A program made the translations under genes and the position numbers. From contig WYBC01000035.1 of the NCBI GenBank assembly GCA_011526085.1, positions 114,967 to 178,966 on the forward strand: DNA of 64,000 bases. The letters are read 5' to 3'. The stretch's first letter is position 1. The number at the start of each line of letters is the position of its first letter. The notes under the pieces are model-generated. The model was not told the origin of the DNA. It was given only the letters and a program-made list of their open reading frames with translations, and made no database searches. Origin of the DNA: Lysobacter sp. GTDB lineage: Bacteria > Pseudomonadota > Gammaproteobacteria > Xanthomonadales > Xanthomonadaceae. Positions 25,927-34,948 of this stretch are shown here, in pieces.

Positions 25927-26700
25927 ATGCGCGCCAGCGAACGCACCGTCGGCCAGGTCGCCGCGCTCACCGGACTGAGCGTCCGCGCCCTGCACCATTA
26001 CGACGCCATCGGCCTGGCGACGCCCTCATGCCGCAGCGCAGCAGGCTATCGGCTCTACGGCGACGACGATCTGCGACGTCTGCAGCAGGTGCTGTTGTTC
26101 CGCGAACTGGGCTTCGGCCTGGACGCGGTGCGCGCGCTGGTCGACGCACCCGCCGAGCAGCGGCGCGAAGCGCTGCTCGCGCAGAGGGAGGCGCTGGAAC
26201 GGAAACGCAGGCATGCGGAAACGATCCTGATGGCGGTCGATGCGACCCTCCAATCGATACAGGACGACATACCGATGAACACCGAACAGCTTTTCGAAGG
26301 CTACGAACGCTTCCAGCATGGGGAATACGCCGAAGAGGCCGAACGCCGCTGGGGCGATACCGACGCATGGACGACATCGCGGCAACGCACGCGCGGATAC
26401 TCGAAGGACGACTGGACGCGCATCCAGGCCGAAGCCGATGCGATCGCCACGGAATTCCTCGCCGCGATGCAGCGCGGCGATGCGGCCGACAGCGAACGCG
26501 CACGCGCGCTCGCCGAATGCCACCGCGAACATATCGAACGTCATTTCTATCCCTGCAGCCGCGCGATGCACGCGAACGTGGCCGCCATGTACATCTCGGA
26601 CGCGCGCTTCCAGGCGCACTACGAGAGGCGCGGCGAAGGCCTCGCCGCGTACATCGAAGCGGCGATCCGCGCGAACTCACAGGCACATCCGCAGGCATAG
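25927..26700 (+). CDS. MerR-family regulator with TipAS antibiotic-binding domain
   Basis: A 257-residue TipA-like protein. Residues about 6-75 are the MerR winged helix (TVGQVAALTGLSVRALHHYDAIGL, GYRLYGDDDLRRLQQVL), about 75-115 the dimerising coiled coil, and about 125-250 the helical TipAS domain (YSKDDWTRIQAEADAIATEF, HREHIERHFYPCSRAMHANV). TipAS domains bind thiopeptides, albicidin-like compounds and related ligands, and the regulator activates multidrug-resistance or its own gene. YPCS contains the cysteine near the ligand groove. It lies divergent from the amidohydrolase, after the repeat element. Confidence 0.92.
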   Translation: MRASERTVGQVAALTGLSVRALHHYDAIGLATPSCRSAAGYRLYGDDDLRRLQQVLLFRELGFGLDAVRALVDAPAEQRREALLAQREALERKRRHAETILMAVDATLQSIQDDIPMNTEQLFEGYERFQHGEYAEEAERRWGDTDAWTTSRQRTRGYSKDDWTRIQAEADAIATEFLAAMQRGDAADSERARALAECHREHIERHFYPCSRAMHANVAAMYISDARFQAHYERRGEGLAAYIEAAIRANSQAHPQA

Positions 26701-27032
26701 CGCTCCCGAAGAAGCGAACGCATCGCAACGCGATCCGCATGCCGACCGCGTGCGGATCGCGACGTCGCATGCGCATGCATCCGCGCGATGCCATGCGTGC
26801 GATCGCGCGCGGAATTGCTGCGCAGCAGCACATCTTTTTGCATGTATACGTTTGCAGATTCGCGCACCCGCGATCGAAACCCTTCAATAATCCGCGGGCC
26901 GACCGTGCGGCATGGATCGCCTGCACGATTCGCGCGTCCGCATCCCGACGATGCCGACGCGAAGGGGACGAACGGCAGCGGGAACCACAAGCGATCCGTC
27001 AGCGGCATTCGTAGGTCCAGGGAGAGACATCG
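26701..27032. other. Intergenic region upstream of the amylase-like gene
   Basis: No gene seen. It starts with a 10-bp stem (26730-26739 with 26751-26760, 11-base loop) that may end the MerR transcript, continues with CG-rich alternating sequence, then a lower-GC patch at about 26830-26860 that could be promoter or operator. Confidence 0.5.
26839..26856. promoter_or_regulatory. Imperfect 18-bp dyad before the amylase-like gene
   Basis: TGCATGTATACGTTTGCA at 26839-26856 is a partly symmetric, AT-richer site about 180 bp upstream of the gene at 27033. Its general form, with TGCA ends and a central CG, is like LacI/GalR-family operators. No regulator gene of that family is in the window. Confidence 0.28.
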
Positions 27033-30000
27033 ATGGCGATGCGCAAAACGTCGATCGCGCTGGCGATCGGCATGGTGATCTGTTGCTCCGCGATTCCCGG
27101 CGCGCCCGCGGCGATCCCGGCAGCGCACGTCTATCACAACCACATGCCGAATTTCTGGCCGTTCTACGCGGTGGACGTGGGCAAGGCCTACAACGCCACC
27201 GCGGTCGGCGCACCGATCCGCTACGCCTACGACGGCGACGTGATCGCGCTCAAGAACAATCCACCCGCGGGCTACAGCTATTACCTGCCGCCCGCGCTCG
27301 GCGGCACGATCATGCCGCACGACGATCTGGTGGCCTATTACAGCCACGATGCGAAGACCGGCGCATACCAGTACTGGCCGCAGCAGGTCGCGAACGAGGT
27401 GCGCAACTGGTCGGCGGCGAAGGGGCAGATCCACGTCACCATGTCCGGCGCCGTGGTCAACAACGTCGACAGCCTGCAGCGGCTGCAGAATGTGCCCGGT
27501 TACAACAACACCAATTGGGGCGCGTCCTGGCGCAACGCCTACGGCGGGCTGCCGACCGAAAACGGTCATCGCACGCTCGATCTGATCCATTTCACCGGGC
27601 ACCACACCATGGGCCCGCTGGTCGGCCAGGAGTATTTCCTCAAGGACCTCATCCACCAGAGCGCCACGCTGGCGCAGCCGTATTTCCTCGGCGCGAATTT
27701 CCGCTCGTCGCGCGGCTTTTTTCCGACCGAACTCGGTTTCTCCGATCGCCTGATCCCGACGCTGGCGAAACTCGGCATCCAGTGGTCGGTGATCGGCAAC
27801 AATCACTTTTCGCGCACGCTGAAGGATTATCCGTACGCGACCTACGACGCCACCGGCGACACCCTGACCTCGCCGCCGAATCGCGCCGATCTGCGCAACA
27901 CCTCGACCACCGGGTCGTGGGTCGCGCAGCAGATGGCGCACGAGCAGCAGGTCGTCGTGAACAAATACCCGTTCGCCTCGACGCCGCACTGGGTGCGGCA
28001 TGTCGATCCGGCGACCGGCGCGGTGACGAAGGTCGCCGGCATTCCGGTGACCCAGAACGGCTCGTGGCTGGAAGGGTGGGAAGGCGCGGTCACGGTCGAC
28101 GAATACGTGCCCTACGCCGCGCTGGAACCGCGCCAGTTCCACGTCGTCGCCCACGACGGCGACAACTCCGGCGGTCGCGCCGGCGCGCTGTCGACCTGGC
28201 AGAACGGCTACGGCACCACCTGCAGCGGCAACGGCTATTGCCTCGGCATCGACGAATACCTGCAGCGTTTCCCGATTCCCGAGAACGACGTGCAGCACGT
28301 GCAGGACGGCTCTTGGATCGACACCCGCGATTCGTCCTCCGACCCGACCTGGTTCCACTGGCGGCTGCCGTTCCTGATCTGGAAGGGCCAGTTCCCGGCG
28401 TTCAACGCCGCGACCGGCATGAACCTGGCGCCGAAGACCAATCTCGCCGGGCAGGAAGAAGGCGCCACGGTGTCGTTCGAACACGGCTGGCATTACCTCG
28501 AACGCAATTTCGCGCTGCTGCAGGCGGCGCTGAATTACGCGAAGACCGCCGAACAGATCTGGCTGGACGATCATCCGGCGCACTGGTCGCCGACCACTCT
28601 CCTCGACCAGCAAATCACCCACGCCGGCAATCAGCTGAATCCGTGGATGATGTCGTATCCGGTGAAGGGCAATCCCGCGAACGATTACGCAGGCGGCGCC
28701 AATCCCGCCGAACTCGCGTGGTATTTCCTGCTGCCGGCGATGGATTCCGGCTTCGGCTATTACGACGAGAACAAGGACGACAACGTCAAGCCCACGCTCG
28801 CCTTCAACAACTCGCTGTATTTCTCGAAGCTGTTCGTGCAGCCGAACGCGGCGAAGGACCGCACCGGCCCGTCGATCTGGTGGCCGCAACGCTATCCCTA
28901 CAACCCCGGCTCGGTGAACGCATCGAAGGCCGAGGGCTGGACGGTGCAGCACTACAACCACGAATTCGCGATCTACACCTACGCCTACGATGTCTCCAGC
29001 ATCGCCAGCATCCAGGTCAAGGTGCGCCCGCATGCCTCGGCGAACATCAGCGCCACCGACGACACCTACAAGCTCTACGACCCCGCCGCCCACGTCGGCA
29101 AACCGGGACTGTCGGTGACGCCGTCGAACGTCGGCGCCTGGGCCTCGTATCCCATGCAGGTGCGCGATCTGCGCCCGGTGATGAACGGCGTGTCGTGGAT
29201 GCCGGTGACCCAGCAGACGATGCAGGTGCTGCCGGCGCAGGAGATCGGCAATCTCTACTACGCCTACTTCGGCAACTACCGCAATCAGTTGCTCGACTAC
29301 TACATCGAGGCCACCGACAGCCGCGGCAACGTCACCCGCAGCGAGATCCAGCAGGTTTACGTCGGCGCCGGCACCTATCGCAAGACCACCACCGGCTCCG
29401 GCCACGTCGAAGACGTGAACGGCACCGTCGCCGGCGTGCGCCCGTTCCTGACCATCGATACCACCGCGCCGGTGTTCCAGGGCGCGCTGGCATCGAGCAA
29501 TCTCACCGACCGCTCGGTCAGCGTGTCGTGGCAGCCCGCCACCGACAACGTGCGCGTGGCCGGTTACCAGATCTTCCGCAACGGCACCCTGGTCGGCACC
29601 GGCAGCGGCACCCAGTTCAACGACAGCGGTCTCGCCGCATCGACCGGTTACACCTATCAGGTGCTGGCTTACGACGCGGCCGGCAACCAGTCCGCGCGCA
29701 GCCCTGCGTTGACGATCACCACGCGCACGGCCGACACCACGGCGCCGTCCGCACCCGGCGCACCGACGACGGGCACCGTCACCGCCAGCACCATCGCGCT
29801 GGGCTGGGCCGCCTCCACCGACAATTACGGCGTCGCCGAATATCAGATCTACCGCAACGGCGCGCTTGCGGGCACATCGACCACGGCGGCCTACACCGAC
29901 ACCAACCTGCAGCCGTCGACCGCCTACAGTTACACCGTCCGCGCGAAGGACGCGGCCGGCAACCAGTCCGCGGCATCCGCGGCGACCAGCGTCACCACCG

Positions 30001-31760
30001 CCTTCGGCAATGTCGCCACGGTCTACTACCGCACGCCCAGCGGCTGGACCACGGTGAACCTGCACTTCTCGCCCAACGGCGGCACCTGGACCACGGTGCC
30101 GGGCGTCGCGATGAGCGTCGCCTGCAGCGGCTGGCATCGTTACACCGCCAATCTCGGCGGCGCCACCGGCCTCGCGGCCACCTTCAACAACGGCAGCGGG
30201 GTCTGGGACAACCGCGGCGGCCAGAACTACGCGCTCGGCACCGGCATTTCGGTGGTGCAGAACGGCGCCGCGAGCAGCGGCACCGATCCCTGCGCGATCG
30301 ACACGCAGGCGCCATCGACGCCCACCGGGCTGGCCGCGAACGCCATCGATGCGAATTCGGTGAATCTGTCGTGGGCCGCCGCCAGCGACAACGTCGGCGT
30401 CGCCGGCTATCGCGTGTACCGCGGCGCCACCCAGGTCGGCACCGCGACCACGGGCACCGGATACGTCGACAACACGGTCGCGGCGTCGACGAACTACAGC
30501 TACACCGTCCGCGCCTACGATGCCGCCGGCAATCTGTCCGCGGCGAGCGCCGCGGTGTCGGTCACCACGCCCGCGCCCAGCGACACCCAGGCGCCGAGCG
30601 TGCCGGGCGGACTCGTCGCGCAGAATCTGACCTCGACCTCGCTCACGCTCGCCTGGACCGCGTCCACCGACAACGTCGGCGTCGCGACCTATCTCGTGTA
30701 CAGGAATGGCACCCAGATCGGCACCACGTCGGCCACCAGCTTCGCGAGCGGCGGACTCGCCGCCGGCACCGCCTACAGCTACACGGTGCGCGCGCAGGAT
30801 GCGGTCGGCAATCTGTCGGCGGCCAGCACCGCGCTCAACGTGACCACGCCGCCGCTGGTCACCAACACCGCGACCGTCTACTACAAACCGGCGGCGGGCT
30901 GGACCACGGTGAACATCCACTACGCCCCGAACGGCGGCAGTTGGACCGCGGTGCCCGGCGTGGCGATGAACGCGGCGTGCACCGGCTGGAAGGTCAAGGT
31001 GATCAACCTCGGCGCCGCCACCGGCGCGCAGGTCACCTTCAACAACGGCAGCGGTACGTGGGACAGCCGCAACGGCGCGAACTATCCGGTCGGCACCGGC
31101 CTGTCGCGGATCGAGAACGGCACCATCGCGACCACCGACCCCTGCCTCAACGACGACGCGACCGCACCGAGCGTGCCGACGGGCCTCGCCGCCAGCGCCA
31201 TCACCGCGTCTTCGGCGACGGTGTCGTGGGCGGCATCGACGGACAACGTCGGCGTCGCCGGGTATCGCGTGTTCCGCAACGGCAACCAGATCGGCACCAC
31301 GGCCTCGACCAGCTACAGCGATTCCGGGCTGTCGGCCTCCACCGCGTACGCCTACACCGTGCGCGCCTACGACGCCGCCGGCAACGTCTCCGCGGCCAGC
31401 GCCACGCTGAACGTGACCACGCAGGCGCCGGGCAGCTGCGCGGTCGCCTTCACCATCGCCAATGCCAACACCGTCGTCGGCCAGAACCTCTACGTGGTCG
31501 GCAACGTCGCCGCGCTGGGCAACTGGTCGCCGGGCGCCGGCTTCGCGCTCGCGATCCAGGGCAGCGGCGCCAACGTGCCGTGGACCGGGACCGTGAACCT
31601 GCCGGCGGGCGCGGCGATCCAGTACAAGTACGTGAAGTGGAACGGCAGCACCGCCGCATGGGAGAGCAATCAGGCCACGACCTCGGGCAACCGCGAGTTC
31701 ACGGTTCCCGCGAACTGCAGCGGCACCACCACGCGCAACGACGGCAATTTCAAGTTCTGA
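27033..31760 (+). CDS. Secreted multidomain amylase-like enzyme (GH57/GH119-type catalytic domain, FN3, CBM25, CBM20)
   Basis: A 1575-residue exported protein. After a signal peptide (to about residue 27) comes a catalytic domain of about 780 residues with motifs like those of GH57 and its relative GH119: VYHNHMPNFWP (33-43), FFPTELGFSDRLIPTLAKLGI (229-249; candidate nucleophile E233) and VVAHDGDNSGG (371-381; candidate acid D375). This E/D spacing resembles the pair proposed for GH119 alpha-amylase. The rest is FN3 (about 810-897), FN3 (900-990), a CBM25-like starch module (993-1085), FN3 (1090-1180), FN3 (1187-1275), CBM25-like (1278-1370), FN3 (1376-1468) and a C-terminal CBM20-like module (1468-1575, LYVVGNVAALGNWSP). 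The starch-binding modules support alpha-glucan as substrate. GGGAGAG precedes the start. Activity and family are inferred. Confidence 0.85.
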   Translation: MAMRKTSIALAIGMVICCSAIPGAPAAIPAAHVYHNHMPNFWPFYAVDVGKAYNATAVGAPIRYAYDGDVIALKNNPPAGYSYYLPPALGGTIMPHDDLVAYYSHDAKTGAYQYWPQQVANEVRNWSAAKGQIHVTMSGAVVNNVDSLQRLQNVPGYNNTNWGASWRNAYGGLPTENGHRTLDLIHFTGHHTMGPLVGQEYFLKDLIHQSATLAQPYFLGANFRSSRGFFPTELGFSDRLIPTLAKLGIQWSVIGNNHFSRTLKDYPYATYDATGDTLTSPPNRADLRNTSTTGSWVAQQMAHEQQVVVNKYPFASTPHWVRHVDPATGAVTKVAGIPVTQNGSWLEGWEGAVTVDEYVPYAALEPRQFHVVAHDGDNSGGRAGALSTWQNGYGTTCSGNGYCLGIDEYLQRFPIPENDVQHVQDGSWIDTRDSSSDPTWFHWRLPFLIWKGQFPAFNAATGMNLAPKTNLAGQEEGATVSFEHGWHYLERNFALLQAALNYAKTAEQIWLDDHPAHWSPTTLLDQQITHAGNQLNPWMMSYPVKGNPANDYAGGANPAELAWYFLLPAMDSGFGYYDENKDDNVKPTLAFNNSLYFSKLFVQPNAAKDRTGPSIWWPQRYPYNPGSVNASKAEGWTVQHYNHEFAIYTYAYDVSSIASIQVKVRPHASANISATDDTYKLYDPAAHVGKPGLSVTPSNVGAWASYPMQVRDLRPVMNGVSWMPVTQQTMQVLPAQEIGNLYYAYFGNYRNQLLDYYIEATDSRGNVTRSEIQQVYVGAGTYRKTTTGSGHVEDVNGTVAGVRPFLTIDTTAPVFQGALASSNLTDRSVSVSWQPATDNVRVAGYQIFRNGTLVGTGSGTQFNDSGLAASTGYTYQVLAYDAAGNQSARSPALTITTRTADTTAPSAPGAPTTGTVTASTIALGWAASTDNYGVAEYQIYRNGALAGTSTTAAYTDTNLQPSTAYSYTVRAKDAAGNQSAASAATSVTTAFGNVATVYYRTPSGWTTVNLHFSPNGGTWTTVPGVAMSVACSGWHRYTANLGGATGLAATFNNGSGVWDNRGGQNYALGTGISVVQNGAASSGTDPCAIDTQAPSTPTGLAANAIDANSVNLSWAAASDNVGVAGYRVYRGATQVGTATTGTGYVDNTVAASTNYSYTVRAYDAAGNLSAASAAVSVTTPAPSDTQAPSVPGGLVAQNLTSTSLTLAWTASTDNVGVATYLVYRNGTQIGTTSATSFASGGLAAGTAYSYTVRAQDAVGNLSAASTALNVTTPPLVTNTATVYYKPAAGWTTVNIHYAPNGGSWTAVPGVAMNAACTGWKVKVINLGAATGAQVTFNNGSGTWDSRNGANYPVGTGLSRIENGTIATTDPCLNDDATAPSVPTGLAASAITASSATVSWAASTDNVGVAGYRVFRNGNQIGTTASTSYSDSGLSASTAYAYTVRAYDAAGNVSAASATLNVTTQAPGSCAVAFTIANANTVVGQNLYVVGNVAALGNWSPGAGFALAIQGSGANVPWTGTVNLPAGAAIQYKYVKWNGSTAAWESNQATTSGNREFTVPANCSGTTTRNDGNFKF
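29455..31432 (+). repeat. Repeated FN3 and CBM25 modules within the amylase-like gene
   Basis: Five fibronectin III units and two CBM25-like units are near-copies at protein level; phrases such as SYTVRAYDAAGN and TDNVGVAGY recur, and the DNA repeats closely enough to promote recombination or mis-assembly. Order is FN3-FN3-CBM-FN3-FN3-CBM-FN3. Confidence 0.85.
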
Positions 31761-31791
31761 GAGCGTCGCGCGCGCTGCGACGAGGAAGTCA

Positions 31792-31823
31792 GTGCCGCCG
31801 GGGCAACGCATCCCCGGCGGCAC
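31792..31823. terminator. Perfect 12-bp hairpin between converging genes
   Basis: Arms 31792-31803 (GTGCCGCCGGGG) and 31812-31823, 8-base loop. It lies between the amylase-like gene and the converging mipA-like gene, so it can act in both directions. No T run. Confidence 0.7.
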
Positions 31824-31861
31824 GTTCATGACGCACGGCGCAGACCGGCGAAGCGGGACGA

Positions 31862-32662
31862 TCAGAATCCGCGCACGAATCCGACGAAGAGCGAAGCGGT
31901 GCCGTCGGTATCCGGTTCGACGAACGGGCTGTCCTTGATCTCGTCGGGCAACAGGCTGTACTTGGCGGAGCCCATGATCGACCACTTCTCGCCCAGCGGC
32001 CTGAAGTAACCGAGGCCGACGTGCGGAATCGCGGCCGCGCCGGGCTTGTAATCGACCACGCCGCGCGCGACTTCCTTGTCGAGGGTGCCGTAGTAGTAGT
32101 TGGTCATGTCGTCGGACATCCAGGTGACGCCGGCATTCGGCGTCAGGCTGCCTTGGCCGACCTGGAAGGGATAGCCGTACTCGACCGAGAATTCATGACC
32201 ACCGCTGGTGTCGGTCGCATCGGCGAGCAACTTGGCCTCCAGTTCGCCCGCCTTGCCGCTCCACTTCATGCCGAGTCCCACGTCGAACGCCTTGTCGCGA
32301 TCCTCGATCAGGCGATAGTCGATGCCGTTCCGCGCGAGCTCCCGCCTGCCGAGGTCGTCCACGCTGAACCCGTCCATGCGGAACTTGCCCAGCACCGACA
32401 GCTCGAAATTGTCGTTGTCGACGATGCGCCATCCCGCACTCAGTCCCCGGAAAAAGAACCTGTCGCCGTTGTAGGACACCAGCGGCAGCGGGATGACGCG
32501 GGTGCCTTCGCCGGCGAACTCGCTGTCGTTGATCGCGACGGCGACACCGATGCCCCAGCGTGGAGGCTGTCCATCGGCCGGGCCTTCGTCCGGCCCACCC
32601 GATTGGGCTGCGGCGCCGAAGGACAGGCCCGACAGCAGTACGGGCAAGAAAAGTTTCATCAT
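31862..32662 (-). CDS. MipA/OmpV family outer-membrane protein
   Basis: A 266-residue protein with a signal peptide (LFLPVLLSGLSFGAAAQ) and a beta-barrel ending in an aromatic residue (SLFVGFVRGF). GIGVAVAINDSEFAGEGTRVIPLPLVSYNGDRFFFRG is the typical opening of MipA/OmpV proteins, and GYFRPLGEKWSIMGSAKYSLL the typical last strands. Family members scaffold peptidoglycan enzymes or act as small porins, and are often regulated by nearby two-component systems, as suggested here by the kinase and response regulator just upstream. Confidence 0.9.
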   Translation of the reverse strand: MMKLFLPVLLSGLSFGAAAQSGGPDEGPADGQPPRWGIGVAVAINDSEFAGEGTRVIPLPLVSYNGDRFFFRGLSAGWRIVDNDNFELSVLGKFRMDGFSVDDLGRRELARNGIDYRLIEDRDKAFDVGLGMKWSGKAGELEAKLLADATDTSGGHEFSVEYGYPFQVGQGSLTPNAGVTWMSDDMTNYYYGTLDKEVARGVVDYKPGAAAIPHVGLGYFRPLGEKWSIMGSAKYSLLPDEIKDSPFVEPDTDGTASLFVGFVRGF

Positions 32663-32712
32663 GGAAAACCAACCTCATCGAGTGGTGGGAGAATGCCGCC
32701 GGCGCTCGTCCG

Positions 32713-32729
32713 CGCATTCGATGAATGCG
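32713..32729. promoter_or_regulatory. 17-bp perfect palindrome before the mipA-like gene
   Basis: CGCATTC-GAT-GAATGCG at 32713-32729, 51 bp upstream of the start at 32662. Candidate operator for the mipA-like gene. Confidence 0.4.
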
Positions 32730-32835
32730 GGATTTCGAGCCTCCGCCACAGGATGACCGGGCGATGTCGCAGAAATGTCGTTCCCGGCACGCGGCCGGTG
32801 GACATCGGCCGTCGTGGACACCAACCGACGATGAA

Positions 32836-34158
32836 TCAAGGCACGAAGATGCTGGCGCGGACATCCAGCGCAGCGCGGGTTCCGCCCACCGCGGACGATT
32901 CGATCGACAACGACCAGCCGAAGCGATCGCAGATCCGGTGGATGAGGAAGAGTCCCAGGCCCTGTCCACGCGCAGGGGCGGCATGCCGCAGGCTGTCGCG
33001 GTAGCGCCGTGCGGCCTCGACCGGATCGAATCCGCTGCCGGAGTCGGCGACCGAAACGACGCCGTTCACCAGCGAAACCCTGACGAAGCCGGCGTCGGTG
33101 TTTTCGATCGCATTGCGGATGAGATTGCCGACCGCGATCCGCACCAGCGAATCGGGAACCGTCACGAAAGTGGTCTCGATCTCATCGATCCTCAGCTGCG
33201 CGGATGAGTTGCGCAGGAGGTGCTCGTGGTCCTGTATCAGGCGCGGCAGCAGCTCGTGGAGCGCGGTCACGTCCATCGGTTCGGGTCCTGGATCCGCCTC
33301 GCGCCCCAGGTACAGCAGCGCGACCATCGTTTCCGACAGATCCGCGACGGCATGCTCGATCCGGCGCAGCGCCGGCGTCGACGTTTCCGGGAGCGGAATC
33401 TGTTTGAGCACATCGACCGCGCCGGAGATGACGGCGATGGGCGTCCTGAATTCATGGCTGGCCTGATCCAGAAGACTTCTTTCCCGCTCGACGAAGCGCT
33501 CCATGCGCTCCAGCAGCGCGTTCGTCGCGTGGGCGATGGTCTGGAGTTCCTCGTGCCTGTATGTCGCCGGCAGCCTCGCGCCGGCCGTCCCGGGATCCAT
33601 GGATTGCAGGCGATCGGCGAGATCCTTCACGGGTCGGACCAGATTGGCGTGCAGCCACGCGATGACGCCACCGATGAGTATCGAGATGATCGCGGCCAGG
33701 ATCACACTCAGGATCGAGTAACGATTCTGCAGCGCTTCGAGTTCCGAGACGTCGACGACCGTGACCAGGCGGCCGGACGGGATATCGACGACCAGGGCAT
33801 GGAAGATGTCGCGGGTATCGATGTTCTCGAAGATGCCCTCGGACGAGTAATGGCCGGGCGCGACGCCGACCAGATAACGCGGCATCGACGCAGCGTTTTC
33901 GCCCTTCTTCACGTACCAGGACCGGATGATGCCCGAATCCGGCAGCGGGATGCCTTGCCCCTGTTCGATGCGCGCAGCGTGATCGTTCGATACGGCGGCA
34001 AGGATGTCGCGCCAGATTTTGTGCTCGACCAGCAATTGACTGCTGTAGGACTGGAGCGCCAGCGCCGACAGCATCACGGCGCCGAAGACGATCAGCGCCA
34101 CGCTGACCCCCCAGTGCACGCTGCGCGAGCGCGCGAACGGGCGGGACCATCTATTCAC
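32836..34158 (-). CDS. Sensor histidine kinase
   Basis: A 440-residue membrane kinase. TM1 is about residues 15-35, a periplasmic sensor domain (36-148) follows, TM2 is about 149-170, then HAMP (171-224) and the H-box SHEFRTPI with phospho-acceptor H235. The ATPase domain shows the N-box (GNLIRNAIENTD), G1 (VADSGSGFDP) and G2 (ARGQGLGLFLIHRICDRFGW). Its GTG start at 34158 overlaps the response regulator stop by 8 bp. It phosphorylates the partner regulator; the signal is unknown, perhaps an envelope or antimicrobial cue given the adjacent RND pump. Confidence 0.95.
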   Translation of the reverse strand: MNRWSRPFARSRSVHWGVSVALIVFGAVMLSALALQSYSSQLLVEHKIWRDILAAVSNDHAARIEQGQGIPLPDSGIIRSWYVKKGENAASMPRYLVGVAPGHYSSEGIFENIDTRDIFHALVVDIPSGRLVTVVDVSELEALQNRYSILSVILAAIISILIGGVIAWLHANLVRPVKDLADRLQSMDPGTAGARLPATYRHEELQTIAHATNALLERMERFVERERSLLDQASHEFRTPIAVISGAVDVLKQIPLPETSTPALRRIEHAVADLSETMVALLYLGREADPGPEPMDVTALHELLPRLIQDHEHLLRNSSAQLRIDEIETTFVTVPDSLVRIAVGNLIRNAIENTDAGFVRVSLVNGVVSVADSGSGFDPVEAARRYRDSLRHAAPARGQGLGLFLIHRICDRFGWSLSIESSAVGGTRAALDVRASIFVP

Positions 34159-34846
34159 GTTCGCAGAGCCTGTAGCCGGAACCCGGCACCGTGTGCAGCA
34201 GCGGCTTTTCCGGGTCGTGATCGATCGCCCGCCGCAGCACATGCATGTGCGAACGCAGCAGATCCGTCCCCGGCGGGCTGTCGCCCCAGGCCGCGCGCTC
34301 CAGACGGGCCCGCGTGACGACATGCGGACTCTCCCGCATCAGGAGTTCCAGGAGGCGGCGTCCGGTCCGCGTCAATGCGATCTTCCTTCCCGCACGCCGG
34401 ATCTCGATCGTCCGGACATGGAATGTGAGATCGCCCACGACGAGGACATCGTCCGGCGCTGCGGAATGTTTCAGGCGCGAAACCAGCGAGCGCAGACGCA
34501 CCTCGATTTCCGGCAGGGCGACCGGCTTGACCAGATAGTCGTCGAGGCCGGATTCGAATCCGTCGATCTTGTCCGCCAGTTGATCGCGCGCCGTCAACAT
34601 GATCACCGGAATATTCTTCTTCGCCTCCCTGCGCAGCCGCCGCAGGACGGTCAGCCCGTCGAGTCTGGGAAGATTCCAGTCGAGCACGATCGCGTCATAG
34701 TCGTTCGCGGACGCGAGATGAAGCCCGGAGAGTCCGTCTGGCGCGGCATCGATGGCGTGCCCGCAGCCTTCCAGGTAGTCGTAAAGATTGGCCGCCAGCT
34801 GCGCATTGTCTTCGATGATCAGAATCGAAAGAGACTCGTTTTTCAT
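34151..34846 (-). CDS. OmpR/PhoB-family response regulator
   Basis: A 231-residue two-domain regulator. Receiver domain residues 7-120 with acidic pocket E12/D13, phospho-acceptor D56 (YDAIVLDWNLPRLDG), and K107 (DYLVKPV). The C-terminal winged helix ends HMHVLRRAIDHDPEKPLLHT and GSGYRLCERE, typical of PhoB-type proteins. The ATG at 34846 is preferred over one at 34852 because GAGCGGA is at better spacing. The kinase gene overlaps it, and the RND transporter gene lies 102 bp upstream on the same strand. Confidence 0.95.
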   Translation of the reverse strand: MKNESLSILIIEDNAQLAANLYDYLEGCGHAIDAAPDGLSGLHLASANDYDAIVLDWNLPRLDGLTVLRRLRREAKKNIPVIMLTARDQLADKIDGFESGLDDYLVKPVALPEIEVRLRSLVSRLKHSAAPDDVLVVGDLTFHVRTIEIRRAGRKIALTRTGRRLLELLMRESPHVVTRARLERAAWGDSPPGTDLLRSHMHVLRRAIDHDPEKPLLHTVPGSGYRLCERE

Positions 34847-34948
34847 GGCCATTCCGCTCGCTGATGACACGACGCCGACGACGGGACGCCGATGACGGAA
34901 CATCCGCGTCCCCGAAAGATCGTCCAACCCGCGCCGCTCGCCCGAACG

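Noticed and set aside
29455..31432. CRISPR-like or tandem repeat array
   Set aside because: The repeats are in-frame FN3 and CBM domains of 85-95 residues, not short uniform repeats with spacers.
26619..31985. 1788-residue open frame on the minus strand
   Set aside because: It mirrors the repetitive GC-rich amylase-like gene on the plus strand; composition is Arg/Gly/Val-rich with no domain, and it runs through intergenic DNA.
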